Source: JAZLIT01 sp045617525
GTDB lineage: Bacteria; Bacillota; Bacilli; Bacillales_A; Planococcaceae
Direction of reading: 5' to 3'
Assembly: GCA_045617525.1 (NCBI GenBank)
Contig: JAZLIT010000059.1
Span: 1-20,481 of the forward strand
Length of the DNA: 20,481 nucleotides
This document shows, piece after piece, positions 1 through 8,147 of the stretch. The notes beneath the pieces were generated by a model. It did not search any database, had not been told where the DNA came from, and saw only the letters and a list, made by a program, of their open reading frames with translations. How positions within the stretch are numbered: the stretch's first letter is position 1; every line of letters begins with the position of its first letter. The position numbers and the translations under genes are program-made.

Positions 1-704
1 GTTAATTGTACGTAAATGAATAGCTTCGTTTTGCTTGCTTTACCACGATTTGCTTTGAATGCTCCGACTAATTGCATACCAGCAATCATAGCCCCAACAT
101 AACAAGCCATCGTTAAGAACATTGGTAGCATATTGTTATGCATGCCATCGGGTACATCATTCATGATGACATAGTTGCCAATATAGCTGTTTTCGATTTG
201 AGCGGCCATTTCTGTAGCTTGCTCTTCAGGGACGTTCATATTCATGAAGATACCTTGAGCTGTTTGCTGTGAGAAGTTTGCACTTAATTGTTTATTAATT
301 TCAGCTACAACGGATGCCATTGCAGATGAAACCATTGTTGCAGAAGCTTCATTTACAGTGAAATCAATTCCTGTTGTTTCCCCGTTTTGCGCATTTTCTG
401 AGAAGTTCTCAGGAATATGAATAACAAGAGCTAACTCATTTTTTTCTAATTCCTTTAATGCTTTTTTATTTGTGATGTCTGTTTCTATTGTTTTAAAAGG
501 TAAGCTTTCCCCTAATTGCTCGGCAATCTGGCTACCAGCTTCGCCTTTATCATCGTTAATTAAAGCGATTTTTAAGTCATCCATATTACCTGGAAGTGCA
601 GTGTACCCCGGTAAGAAAATACCTAGCATCGCAACTGCATAGAATACCCCCATAAAAATTGAAGCAATGGCTCCTTGTGATTTAATGAATTTTGTGAATT
701 TCAC
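1..704 (-). CDS. YhgE/Pip-like ABC-2 family membrane protein (N-terminal part, cut by window edge)
   Basis: About 234 codons are visible; the rest lies beyond base 1. The start is a GTG at 704-702, preceded by AAGGAGAG about 11 bases upstream; no better ATG is available. A membrane segment lies near residues 13-35 (IASIFMGVFYAVAMLGIFL), followed by an extracytoplasmic stretch of roughly 150 residues (LKIALINDDKGEAG, LALVIHIPENFS). A second membrane segment starts where the visible part ends (MLPMFLTMACYVGAMIAG). This arrangement is typical of the YhgE/Pip and DUF3533 branch of ABC-2 permease-like proteins, which are often controlled by a neighbouring TetR regulator and implicated in export or phage/secretion functions. 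Substrate is unknown. A palindrome just upstream supports TetR-type control. Family assignment is from recognition of sequence pattern; I am fairly confident of the superfamily, less of the subfamily. Confidence 0.75.
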   Translation of the reverse strand, partial: MKFTKFIKSQGAIASIFMGVFYAVAMLGIFLPGYTALPGNMDDLKIALINDDKGEAGSQIAEQLGESLPFKTIETDITNKKALKELEKNELALVIHIPENFSENAQNGETTGIDFTVNEASATMVSSAMASVVAEINKQLSANFSQQTAQGIFMNMNVPEEQATEMAAQIENSYIGNYVIMNDVPDGMHNNMLPMFLTMACYVGAMIAGMQLVGAFKANRGKASKTKLFIYVQL

Positions 705-735
705 TTGTGTTTTATCTCTCCTTGTTGAATATAAT

Positions 736-761
736 TAAAGTACTTTGATTAGAGTACTTTA
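736..761. promoter_or_regulatory. TetR-type operator palindrome upstream of the YhgE-like gene
   Basis: Perfect 9-bp arms TAAAGTACT (736-744) and AGTACTTTA (753-761) flank an 8-bp spacer, 32 bases before the GTG start of the minus-strand gene. Size and symmetry suit a TetR-family dimer site. No regulator gene is visible; it may lie beyond the left edge or elsewhere. The role as operator is inferred. Confidence 0.6.
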
Positions 762-928
762 TTTGTTACATATTACTATATTGAAATAGGAAACGAAAGC
801 GATAAGTCTAAATTAAGTCATTTATGAATAATTGTGTTTTAGCTAGTGGATATTGTGATACTCTAATTCGGTTAATGAGTTTTATATCAAATAAAGTAGC
901 TAAAATAAATTTTGATTGGAGGGTTTTT

Positions 929-1390
929 ATGGAAAACAATGTTTCTTATATATCGTTTAGTATGTATGCAGATGAGTGGCCAGCTGATCGATTTACAGAG
1001 GAGTCAGGCATCGCTCCGACAGAGGTAATTTATCGTGGGAAAGGAAATTCACGGTTAAATAATCAACGATATGTTGAAACGGTATGGACGATTGAAACAG
1101 GGGATGTGCCAATTTATTTTGCGGAAGATGAACATGAAGAGGATGCGTTATTTGAGCAATTATTTACACAGTTACGTCCCGAAGTTGAGTTGATTAATCA
1201 ATACAGAGCGGAATTTAGCGTGTCATGTGCATTTTTCGTACATTATCGATATTATAATGCGCAAACAACTGGACTAAGTTTAAGTAAGAAGGTCATAACA
1301 TTTATTTCCGGAATTGGCGCAATGGTAGATGTGTATATTGATAATGAAACAAATTGGGAACATGAAGAAAATATAACCGTATATCAATAG
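929..1390 (+). CDS. DUF4279 domain-containing protein
   Basis: A 153-residue soluble protein. I place the start at ATG 929, which has TTGGAGGG 5 bases upstream; the reading frame is open further upstream to 824 but that earlier ATG has no ribosome binding site. The sequence fits DUF4279: a first beta strand (YISFSMYADEW), the conserved turn SGIAPTEV about 30 residues in, a central WTIETG, an acidic linker, then helix LFEQLFTQLRPEVELI and a strand-rich C-terminal half. There is no signal peptide or membrane segment. DUF4279 proteins are of unknown biochemical function; some act as or resemble immunity proteins, but no toxin gene is seen nearby. It converges on the PBP gene with a shared terminator between them. 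Confidence 0.7.
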   Translation: MENNVSYISFSMYADEWPADRFTEESGIAPTEVIYRGKGNSRLNNQRYVETVWTIETGDVPIYFAEDEHEEDALFEQLFTQLRPEVELINQYRAEFSVSCAFFVHYRYYNAQTTGLSLSKKVITFISGIGAMVDVYIDNETNWEHEENITVYQ

Positions 1391-1417
1391 GAGAAAATTG
1401 AAAATGTACGAAACAAA

Positions 1418-1463
1418 AAACCACCACTAGGTCCATTTGTTAAAAGGAGCTAGTAGGTGGTTT
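1418..1463. terminator. Bidirectional terminator between DUF4279 and PBP genes
   Basis: Inverted repeat with AAACCACC (1418-1425) pairing with GGTGGTTT (1456-1463), extended inward by ACTAG/CTAGT with a bulged A. Reading on the minus strand, the stem is followed directly by TTTTTTGTTT, so it most clearly ends the PBP transcript; the plus-strand T-tract is weaker. Confidence 0.75.
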
Positions 1464-1464
1464 G

Positions 1465-3300
1465 CTATTTCATTATTTGATTGAAAATATCAAAGTGGAT
1501 TTTCTTCTTTTCAAGGTTTTCCATCGAACGTGGTACGTCATATCCAATCCAAACCGCAGTAGTATAGTTGTCGTTTAAACCAGCCAACCAGAAATCCCGA
1601 TAACTATTTGTTGTGCCTGTTTTCGCACCTAAATAAGTTGAGTTACTTCGTAAACCTCTACCAGTGCCTTCTTTAACCACGCCTTTAAGTAAGGAATTCA
1701 TCGTTTTGACCGTTTTATTTGACCAGATTTGTGTGTTTTTTTGTGGCCAACTATAAATCGTTTCGCCACTTACATCAACAACACGTCGAATGCTATGTGC
1801 AGTTCGGTATGAACCATCTATGAAGCTTGTATATGCATCTGCAAGTTCACTAGTTGTAACCCCGTATTTCAAACCCCCAAGTGCAGTAGCATAATTCCGG
1901 TCGGATTGCTCAATTGATTGAAAAGCAAAACGATCTAAATAAGAAAATGATTTTTCGATACCAATTCGATTTACGAGGCGAAGCGCACTTGTGTTATAGC
2001 TAAACGCCAAGGCATGCTTAACCGTTACGTTACCATAAAGTCCTCCACCATAATTTGAAGGGCAATACTTTTTCACACAGAATGCAGCGCCGCTAACCAT
2101 ATAGTTCTCAGTATAGCCAGTTTCCTCGAAGAACGGGGCATAGGCAGCGATTGGCTTGAATGCTGACCCTGGTTGGCGGGGGGCTTGGAAGGCACGGTTT
2201 AAATCGTATTTTTGATAGTTTTTCCCAGCGTACAAGCTGACAATTTCCCGTGTAGTATTATCGATGACAGTTGCGCTAGATTGAATCTCATACCTCGATA
2301 AAATCCCATTGATTGCTTCCACGTCACGAGCCTGTTTCTCTGGATCTAATGCCGTATAAATCTTTGCGCCGCTTTGGATGAGCTGATTTAAGCGCACATC
2401 AATTTGTGCTTCGATGCTAGGTTGCTCCTCTTTATTGGCGGCAATTAAGCCTTCTTGTTCAGCAATGAGCTGACGAAGCTCGTTTAACACAAAGGTTGTA
2501 TAGGCAGGATGCTTTTGAATTTTCTTTTTGATCTGAAGTTGAATAGGTGTCGCTTTCAGGCTTTCGCCTTCAACTGCAGTTAAGACCTTATTTTGCACAA
2601 GTACGTCAAGCAGGCGTTCCTGTCTAGCTTTTGTGTTTTCAAAATTTTTAATTGGATCATATAGCGATGGATTATTGGGAATCGCGGCAATAAAAGCGAA
2701 TTCGGCAGTTGTCAGTTCCTGAATGGGTTTATTAAAATAAAAGGTAGCTGCCCCACCAATACCATATACTTGATTACTAAAATAAGCTTCATTTAAATAC
2801 ATTTCTAGAATCGTGTCTTTATCATGATTCTGCTCGAGTTCATATGCATAAAATAATTCCAAAAGTTTTCGTTCGTATGTTTTTTCAGTTGATAAATAGC
2901 GCATACGCACAAGCTGTTGCGTAATCGTACTACCACCTTGTGTTCCAGTGGCTTCATTAGTATTTACAACAACTGCTCGTGCAATTGCACTAACATCAAA
3001 TCCGATATGTGTATAAAAGTCCTCATCTTCACTTAAAAGAAAGATTTGCTGTGCAATAGTAGGAATCTCATTAAGCAATAAGGGTTGGCGCCATTCAATA
3101 TATTCTTCGCTAAAAACATCACCATTACGGTCCACTAAAGTTATCGGTTTCTCGGTTACGATTGTTGGCATGTAAATGGCATTTTCAATCGTTTCTTTAT
3201 GTTTTTCAATTGCTTCTACTTCAGTAAATACGTTTTTGATTAAGATTATAAATATCAAAAAGCTAAGTCCAATCAGTAAATAGCCAAATAATTGCTTCAT
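1465..3300 (-). CDS. pbpD: Class A penicillin-binding protein, PBP4/PbpD type
   Basis: A 611-residue bifunctional peptidoglycan synthase: it polymerises glycan strands (GT51) and cross-links stem peptides (transpeptidase) on the outer face of the membrane. The start is ATG at 3300, six bases after GGAGG; an in-frame TTG at 3321 overlaps that ribosome binding site and is unlikely. A membrane anchor spans about residues 5-25. The GT51 domain shows EDEDF (E91), HIGFD and GGSTITQQ (122-129). The transpeptidase domain shows SAFK (S379-K382), SYN (434-436) and KTGT (560-563). The stretch GKNYQKYDLNRAFQAPRQPG and a nearby Cys pair (C408, C413) closely match B. subtilis PbpD (624 residues) as I remember it. 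It lies 61 bases downstream of the MFS gene, as pbpD does next to yuxJ in B. subtilis, so the two may share a transcript. Confidence 0.88.
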   Translation of the reverse strand: MKQLFGYLLIGLSFLIFIILIKNVFTEVEAIEKHKETIENAIYMPTIVTEKPITLVDRNGDVFSEEYIEWRQPLLLNEIPTIAQQIFLLSEDEDFYTHIGFDVSAIARAVVVNTNEATGTQGGSTITQQLVRMRYLSTEKTYERKLLELFYAYELEQNHDKDTILEMYLNEAYFSNQVYGIGGAATFYFNKPIQELTTAEFAFIAAIPNNPSLYDPIKNFENTKARQERLLDVLVQNKVLTAVEGESLKATPIQLQIKKKIQKHPAYTTFVLNELRQLIAEQEGLIAANKEEQPSIEAQIDVRLNQLIQSGAKIYTALDPEKQARDVEAINGILSRYEIQSSATVIDNTTREIVSLYAGKNYQKYDLNRAFQAPRQPGSAFKPIAAYAPFFEETGYTENYMVSGAAFCVKKYCPSNYGGGLYGNVTVKHALAFSYNTSALRLVNRIGIEKSFSYLDRFAFQSIEQSDRNYATALGGLKYGVTTSELADAYTSFIDGSYRTAHSIRRVVDVSGETIYSWPQKNTQIWSNKTVKTMNSLLKGVVKEGTGRGLRSNSTYLGAKTGTTNSYRDFWLAGLNDNYTTAVWIGYDVPRSMENLEKKKIHFDIFNQIMK

Positions 3301-3361
3301 TTCGTACCTCCAATGAGCCAAGTCATTTTTAGAGTATCATAGAATTGACACAAAATATGCT

Positions 3362-4594
3362 TTAATTTACGTGGCTGCGTAGCATATCTTCCATATACTG
3401 CTTTGGAAGTCGTGCCGTAATAAAAATTAATAGGCAGGCAAGGAAGAATAATAGGGCAGTTGTGTAGAAGATAGAATGAATACCGCCAATTCCAGCGACA
3501 ACACCACCTAAAACAGGCCCAATTATATTCCCTAAGAAACGGAAACTTTGATTATAGCCCATAATTTCCCCTTGAATTTCGATTGGAGCTTCACGGCGAA
3601 TTAAAGCCGCGGTAATCGGAATTAAGCCACCAGCTGCTATCCCATAACAGAAACGTAAAAGCATTAATTGCCACAGGTCTGTCACGAAAGCTTGCGGAAT
3701 AATTAAAATAACGCAGGCTATTAGTAAATACTTCAGCACACGCTCATAGCCGATTTGGTCACTTAAGCGCCCCCAATACCTTGCAAAACCAATATTCCCT
3801 AGTCCAGCTGCACTAAATGTAATACCAGCTAAAAGGGCAACCTCTTCTGTATGAGATAATTCGGATACATATAATGAAAGAAGTGGTTGGATGCTGAAAT
3901 TTCCGATTTGAATAAGCGTTGAAATAAGCATTACATTAAAAAGTACGCGATGATGGAAAATCGCCCAAATAACATTTTTTCGAGAAAAGACACTGTTTTT
4001 TACTTTAGCAATTATTTCAGGCTCGTGCACACCAATTATAATAATAAGCGTCGCGACTGAAATAGCGATGGCTGTATAAATAAACGTATATTGGAAGCCA
4101 ACTGCATCTGCAATTGCCCCACCGATAACAGGCCCGAATAATGATCCTCCGACACTGCCCATTTGAAGAGTGCCGAGCGTCTTACCGGCAACTGCCTTCG
4201 GTGTATTCTTACTAATAAAAGCCATTGAAGTAGGTATGAACCCTGTAACGACCCCCATTAGTAGTCTTAAAACAAAAAATTGTTCTACGTTTTGCACATA
4301 GCCCATTAAAAAGATACTTATCGCGATACCAAAGCCGTTAATAATCATGATTGGTTTGTAGCCGTATTTATCGGCAATTCGCCCCCAAACAGGTGACATT
4401 AAAAAGGCTGTAATAAAGGTTGCAGCGAAAATGAGCCCAGCCCACTTTTGTACATAGCTTTCAGAAAAATCGCCAAATGTATTAATGTATAGTGATAAAA
4501 AGGGCATAATCATCGTTGCTGAGGCAGCGACGATAAAGTTTGCAATTAAAATGATTTTAAAATTATGTTTCGTAGTATTTTTCATAGCGCTCAC
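3362..4594 (-). CDS. MFS multidrug-type exporter, YuxJ-like
   Basis: A 410-residue protein with about 12 hydrophobic helices, typical of the DHA1 (12-TM) drug:H+ antiporters. Motif A appears after helix 2 as WGRIADKYGYKPIM and again in the second half as WGRLSDQIGYERVL, showing the two-fold repeat. The loop between halves is short and charged (EIIAKVKNSVFSRK). The start is uncertain: GTG at 4594 (MSAMKN) or ATG at 4585; neither has a strong ribosome binding site. Substrate cannot be deduced. It precedes the PbpD-like gene on the same strand by 61 bases; in B. subtilis the MFS gene yuxJ neighbours pbpD, so this is probably its counterpart. MdtG/YitG-like proteins are the alternative. Confidence 0.8.
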   Translation of the reverse strand: MSAMKNTTKHNFKIILIANFIVAASATMIMPFLSLYINTFGDFSESYVQKWAGLIFAATFITAFLMSPVWGRIADKYGYKPIMIINGFGIAISIFLMGYVQNVEQFFVLRLLMGVVTGFIPTSMAFISKNTPKAVAGKTLGTLQMGSVGGSLFGPVIGGAIADAVGFQYTFIYTAIAISVATLIIIIGVHEPEIIAKVKNSVFSRKNVIWAIFHHRVLFNVMLISTLIQIGNFSIQPLLSLYVSELSHTEEVALLAGITFSAAGLGNIGFARYWGRLSDQIGYERVLKYLLIACVILIIPQAFVTDLWQLMLLRFCYGIAAGGLIPITAALIRREAPIEIQGEIMGYNQSFRFLGNIIGPVLGGVVAGIGGIHSIFYTTALLFFLACLLIFITARLPKQYMEDMLRSHVN

Positions 4595-4769
4595 ATTCTT
4601 TTTAGTTTGAATTTTCCTTTAATGATAACTTATTTCGCATCTCGAAGAAAGCGCTGAGGTTAATTAAAGAAAAAAACAGGGAATTATGGTAAACTGTTTT
4701 GAGGTATAAGCAGGGTTACCTCATTTATTACCTTTTAAAAATCCATTTATTTTAAAGGAGAGACTTTCA

Positions 4770-5357
4770 ATGTTTCCACAATTATCAAAAGAAGTAGCGG
4801 CTAACGAAGTATTAGTCGAAATGAAAACATCAATGGGAGCTATTAAAATTAAATTATTCCCAGAGCTAGCTCCAAAAACAGTTGAAAACTTTTTAGGCCA
4901 TGCAAAATCAGGTTACTATGATGGCATCATCTTCCACCGTGTAATTTCTAAATTCATGGTTCAAGGTGGAGACCCAACTGGTACAGGTATGGGTGGCGAA
5001 TCAATCTGGGGCCACAATTTCGAAGACGAGTGCACAGAAGAGTTAATGAATATCCGCGGTGCATTATCAATGGCAAATGCTGGTCCTGGCACAAACGGTT
5101 CTCAATTCTTTATCGTACAAGCACCACAAGTTGAACATTCTATGCTGAAGCAAATGGAAGTTCGTGGTTGGTCAAAAGAAGCGGTAGAAGCTTACAAGAA
5201 AAACGGTGGTACTCCATGGTTAGACGGTAAACATACTGTATTCGGTCAAGTTGTAGAAGGCATGGAAGTTGTTGACGCAATGACGAATGTTGAGCGTAAC
5301 AGCCAAGACAAGCCAAAAGAAGACATCGTAATCGAGTCAATTACTGTATTCGAATAA
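4770..5357 (+). CDS. Cyclophilin-type peptidyl-prolyl cis-trans isomerase
   Basis: A 195-residue cytoplasmic cyclophilin that catalyses cis-trans isomerisation of X-Pro bonds and so helps protein folding; there is no signal peptide. The start ATG 4770 has AAAGGAGAG upstream at good spacing. Active-site pattern: FHR (55-57, catalytic R57), Q65 in MVQGGDPTGTG, MAN (101-103), NGSQFFI (109-115) and KHTVFGQV with H155. The family's usual bacterial length is about 145-170; here some 25-30 extra, charged residues sit between SQFFIVQAP and the LDGKHTVFG strand (about 119-148), plus a short N-terminal extension. Codon use is that of a well-expressed gene. A small membrane protein follows 22 bases later and probably shares the transcript, ending at the terminator at 5613. 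Confidence 0.93.
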   Translation: MFPQLSKEVAANEVLVEMKTSMGAIKIKLFPELAPKTVENFLGHAKSGYYDGIIFHRVISKFMVQGGDPTGTGMGGESIWGHNFEDECTEELMNIRGALSMANAGPGTNGSQFFIVQAPQVEHSMLKQMEVRGWSKEAVEAYKKNGGTPWLDGKHTVFGQVVEGMEVVDAMTNVERNSQDKPKEDIVIESITVFE

Positions 5358-5379
5358 TCCTTGAGGAGAAGTGAATCTT

Positions 5380-5601
5380 GTGATGCATATCGTATTAAAC
5401 TGGGGCTTTTTATACTTTCCGGAGGATAAATCGACGTATCTCCCAGCTGTTATAGAAATGCTATTATTAATCCTTTTGTGTGTATTTGTGTTTAAATGGG
5501 TACGTAAAATTTCTGCGAGAGAAGCTGTAAAAGCACAGAAAATCGAACAGGAAATGTTAGCAAAAGGGATTAATAAAAAATCTCAAATTGACAACAAGTA
5601 G
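5380..5601 (+). CDS. Small single-pass membrane protein, unknown function
   Basis: About 73 residues. I prefer GTG 5380 (spacing 11 from GAGGAG at 5363-5368); ATG 5383 is nearly as good, while GTG 5371 sits too close to the ribosome binding site. One membrane helix spans roughly residues 18-38 (AVIEMLLLILLCVFVFKWV), followed by a basic, lysine-rich cytoplasmic tail (VRKISAREAVKAQK). I do not recognise a family. It follows the cyclophilin gene by 22 bases and precedes a strong terminator, so it belongs to that operon. Confidence 0.65.
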   Translation: MMHIVLNWGFLYFPEDKSTYLPAVIEMLLLILLCVFVFKWVRKISAREAVKAQKIEQEMLAKGINKKSQIDNK

Positions 5602-5612
5602 GATACTTCAAA

Positions 5613-5653
5613 AAAACCGTAAAATCCAAGTGTGAACTGGATTTTACGGTTTT
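5613..5653 (+). terminator. Rho-independent terminator of the cyclophilin operon
   Basis: Perfect 16-bp arms, AAAACCGTAAAATCCA (5613-5628) and TGGATTTTACGGTTTT (5638-5653), with a 9-base loop; the right arm ends in a T-tract (TTTTTA). Confidence 0.9.
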
Positions 5654-5912
5654 TATGTGTAGATAATGTTGTTTTATGCATTATTTTTAGGTTCTACGTC
5701 AAATGTGGGGTGTACCTGAAATGCGGGCCCCCTCCGCTTCAATCAACGAGTACTATCCAAGGTGATTTCCGCGCGTTTTATATACTCTCCTTAATAAAAT
5801 TCAAACGTTGATTTTATAATAAAAGAAACCTGTATATTTTGATAGAATGGGGACTTTTTATAAAAAATGTCGATTAAAAATACAAAAAAATGTAATTAAA
5901 AAAATTATATAT
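5654..5912. other. Gene-free stretch with a GC-rich patch and possible IS-end remnant
   Basis: No open frame with a ribosome binding site is seen. Bases 5691-5715 (GGTTCTACGTCAAATGTGGG onward) resemble, from memory, the terminal repeats of ISL3-family elements, and a GC-rich run (GCGGGCCCCC, about 5724-5733) is unlike the AT-rich surroundings. No matching opposite end or transposase is found here. The rest, from about 5800, is very AT-rich sequence downstream of the cupin gene. Confidence 0.3.
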
Positions 5913-6464
5913 TCATTGTACAGATGATTTGAATTTTATATATAACGTATCGTTACTATCCACTTTACATTGAGTATATTCTATTTTTTGATTTTTGAGA
6001 TCAATTACAAGAGTGTTAGAAAAATCTTTTGGAGGCATTGAAGAAAAAAATACTCTATTATAAACAATTTTTTCTACTATTGGTAACTTAATGAGTCTAC
6101 TATTCGTATAGTTTTGTTGAGGAAGTTTACTTTGATTGTACACTGATGCATTATTTTCGGGCGTAGCAAAAACTAAAATATGTAAAGGTATTTCACTTAA
6201 ATTATGATAACCATGTACATAGTTGGTCCACCCAAATACAAGATTATTTTTTTTAGCAACTATTTGTTCTTCAAACGAAACATCATAAGTCAATTCTCCT
6301 TCTAAAATCAATGCATGGTCTTCTCCAAAAGGGTGAAAATGCGCTTCAATTCCATTATCTTCATTATTGATTTGAAAATAAAGAACACGATGGTTTTTAC
6401 AAGAACTTTCCCAAATCTTTTTAAATTTAATGTCTGATTTTATTAACGCTTTTAAATCTAGCAT
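5913..6464 (-). CDS. Cupin-fold protein, unknown function
   Basis: A 183-residue protein starting at ATG 6464 with GAGGTGAT upstream. The N-terminal two thirds form a single cupin: motif 1 is EAHFHPFGEDHALILEGELTYD (residues about 39-60, HxH then the glycine), and motif 2 is FGWTNYVHGYHN (about 77-88). The two histidines of HFH and the later VHGYH histidine could bind a metal. The C-terminal 60 residues (from SRLIKLPIVEK) are not recognised. The gene is markedly more AT-rich than its neighbours (many Asn/Lys/Ile codons) and lies beside an odd intergenic patch, which suggests acquisition by transfer. It stands alone, with its own promoter-like sequence at 6484-6511. Substrate or ligand cannot be told. 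Confidence 0.65.
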   Translation of the reverse strand: MLDLKALIKSDIKFKKIWESSCKNHRVLYFQINNEDNGIEAHFHPFGEDHALILEGELTYDVSFEEQIVAKKNNLVFGWTNYVHGYHNLSEIPLHILVFATPENNASVYNQSKLPQQNYTNSRLIKLPIVEKIVYNRVFFSSMPPKDFSNTLVIDLKNQKIEYTQCKVDSNDTLYIKFKSSVQ

Positions 6465-6483
6465 ATATAATCACCTCAACTAT

Positions 6484-6511
6484 ATTATAAATTAGTTGTC
6501 CTGACTTTAAA
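6484..6511 (-). promoter_or_regulatory. Sigma-A-like promoter of the cupin gene
   Basis: On the minus strand TTTAAA (6511-6506) and TATAAT (6489-6484) are separated by 16 bp and lie about 20 bases before the start codon. The -10 is perfect; the -35 is weak. Confidence 0.45.
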
Positions 6512-6546
6512 TCATTCTAACGGATGAACTATAAGTTTGTATTAAA

Positions 6547-6577
6547 AAACCTATTAACTCTAATAGCTAATAGGTTT
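6547..6577 (-). terminator. Terminator downstream of the PatB-like gene
   Basis: Perfect 10-bp arms AAACCTATTA (6547-6556) and TAATAGGTTT (6568-6577), 11-base loop. On the minus strand the stem is followed by TTTAAT, giving a run of six Ts across the stem end. Confidence 0.75.
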
Positions 6578-6632
6578 CCTTATCAATCTTTATTTAAAAT
6601 TATCGAACTTTATTCTAAAGCTAGATTAATTG

Positions 6633-7802
6633 CTATTGTAGTGCCTTTTTAAATCGCTCCACACCGTCTTTTACTGTTTCAAACGAGCAAGCTACGTTCA
6701 TACGTAAGAATCCGCGACCTGATTCACCGTATTTTGTGCCCGGCTCTAAAGCTAGTTTCCCTTTATGTAGCAGTCGCTGCATCATTTCTTCTTCGCTAAG
6801 TCCTGTTTCACGATAGTCAATCCACATTAAATAAGTGCCCCCAGGTTTGCGGACTTTAATGCCTTCAAGTGCTGTTAATTCTTGCACGACATAATCCATA
6901 TTCATTGATAAATAGTGTAGTAATTCATCTAACCAATCAGCACCAAATGTATAAGCCGCTTGCACAGCTACTGATGCAAATACATTCAACCCCATTTGAC
7001 CATGTGCGAGTAGATTTTGCTCTAATTGCGCACGTAACTCTGGGGATGGTACAACCATCATCGCAGCTTGAATACCCGCTAGGTTAAATGTTTTTGTCGG
7101 TGCGATTGTGGCAATGATTTTAGCTTTATCAGCATTCTGTACATTGAAAAGAGGTATATGTTTATTGCCCTCTAATACTAGATCTGCATGAATTTCGTCG
7201 GATAATAGGATGACATTATAGTTAATTGCTAATGTAACGATTTTTTCTAAATCACTGCGTGACCATACGATACCAGCAGGATTATGCGGATTGCATAAGA
7301 TTAATACCTTAGCCCCGTCTTTAAAGGTTTGTTCAATACGTTCAAAGTTAATTGTGTAGATTCCGTCATGTTCATCTAATTCAGCAAAAAGGACTTCTCG
7401 CTTTTGGTTCGTTGGTACATTGAAGAAAGGTGGATAAACAGGTGACATCATTGCCACTTTATCGCCAACTTCAGTAAATGTTTCAATAATTGTAGCGATG
7501 GCAGGTACTACGCCTTGATGGAATAAGATTGTTTCAGTTTCTATTGTCCAACCTTGACGTGTTTCATGCCAGCTAGCAATCGCCTTTTTACAGCCTTCAT
7601 CTACGAAAGAATAGCCAAGCACTTGCTGTTGCAAGCGTTTCTCAATTGCTTCAATGACTTCTTTTGGGGCGGTAAAATCCATATCGGCAACCCACATCGG
7701 TAAAATATCTGATGCGTCGTCGATTGAATAAATTTGCTCCATCATATCCCATTTGAATGATCTTGTTTTACGTCTTTCGACTACTAAATTGAAAATTGAC
7801 AT
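6633..7802 (-). CDS. patB: PatB/MalY-type PLP-dependent C-S lyase / aminotransferase
   Basis: A 389-residue fold-type I PLP enzyme. PatB/MalY proteins cleave cystathionine or cysteine conjugates (beta-lyase) and can transaminate; they act in sulfur amino acid metabolism. The start is taken at ATG 7802 (MSIFNLVVERRKTRSFKWD), which matches the family's N-terminus; an in-frame GTG at 7814 is possible, and neither has a strong ribosome binding site. Signature motifs: LPMWVADMDF (34-43), HQGVVPAI, CNPHNPAG (170-177), SDEIHADL (201-208) with the PLP-binding Asp, and APTKTFNLAGI with the Schiff-base K237. The C-terminal domain ends with GRGFLRMN and its carboxylate-binding Arg. It is divergent from the YugE-like gene, a pairing also found near patB in B. 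subtilis. Confidence 0.87.
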   Translation of the reverse strand: MSIFNLVVERRKTRSFKWDMMEQIYSIDDASDILPMWVADMDFTAPKEVIEAIEKRLQQQVLGYSFVDEGCKKAIASWHETRQGWTIETETILFHQGVVPAIATIIETFTEVGDKVAMMSPVYPPFFNVPTNQKREVLFAELDEHDGIYTINFERIEQTFKDGAKVLILCNPHNPAGIVWSRSDLEKIVTLAINYNVILLSDEIHADLVLEGNKHIPLFNVQNADKAKIIATIAPTKTFNLAGIQAAMMVVPSPELRAQLEQNLLAHGQMGLNVFASVAVQAAYTFGADWLDELLHYLSMNMDYVVQELTALEGIKVRKPGGTYLMWIDYRETGLSEEEMMQRLLHKGKLALEPGTKYGESGRGFLRMNVACSFETVKDGVERFKKALQ

Positions 7803-7822
7803 ATTAAAACACACTCATTTCT

Positions 7823-7851
7823 TTTTGATATTGACCCTTCTATGTTATCAT
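7823..7851 (+). promoter_or_regulatory. Likely sigma-A promoter for the YugE-like gene
   Basis: TTTTGA (7823-7828) and TATCAT (7846-7851) are 17 bp apart, about 36 bases before the start codon. An alternative -35, TTGATA (7825), would leave 15 bp. Confidence 0.45.
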
Positions 7852-7886
7852 ACGAAGAAACGATAAGGGTAGTTAGGTGAGAAAAA

Positions 7887-8147
7887 ATGGAAAATGTAGA
7901 GTTAAACATGAAGGCTGTACAAGTTTTAGCTGAGTGGGACCCATTCAACTTAGGTCCAGATAGCTATGATACCGAAACGGCAGATGTCGTGGCAGCACTG
8001 CAAGGAATTGATGATGCAAAAGCATTAGCAGATGTGATTCAGAAGGTATATGAGCTTTCATATGAGCAATGGATTCCGGCTGAAAAATGCCTAGAAATCG
8101 CAACTCAGCTCGTAGGGATTAAATACGAAGAGAAATGTAACTTATAA
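7887..8147 (+). CDS. yugE: DUF1871 family protein, YugE-like
   Basis: An 86-residue acidic, helical protein without signal or membrane segment. The start ATG 7887 has GGTGAG upstream. The pattern LAEWDPFNLGPDSYDTETADVV (about 14-35), then paired helices ending in KIQxxYxxSYEQWIP, is that of DUF1871, represented by B. subtilis YugE. No biochemical function is known to me. It is transcribed away from the PatB-like gene and ends in its own strong terminator, so it is monocistronic. Confidence 0.8.
   Translation: MENVELNMKAVQVLAEWDPFNLGPDSYDTETADVVAALQGIDDAKALADVIQKVYELSYEQWIPAEKCLEIATQLVGIKYEEKCNL

Noticed and set aside
793..807. cre-like sequence ACGAAAGCGATAAGT
   Set aside because: It misses two fixed consensus positions (T2 and C14) and is not placed at a recognisable promoter.
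824..928. N-terminal extension of the DUF4279 frame from ATG 824
   Set aside because: There is no ribosome binding site at 824, the extra 35 residues do not fit the domain, and ATG 929 has a good site.
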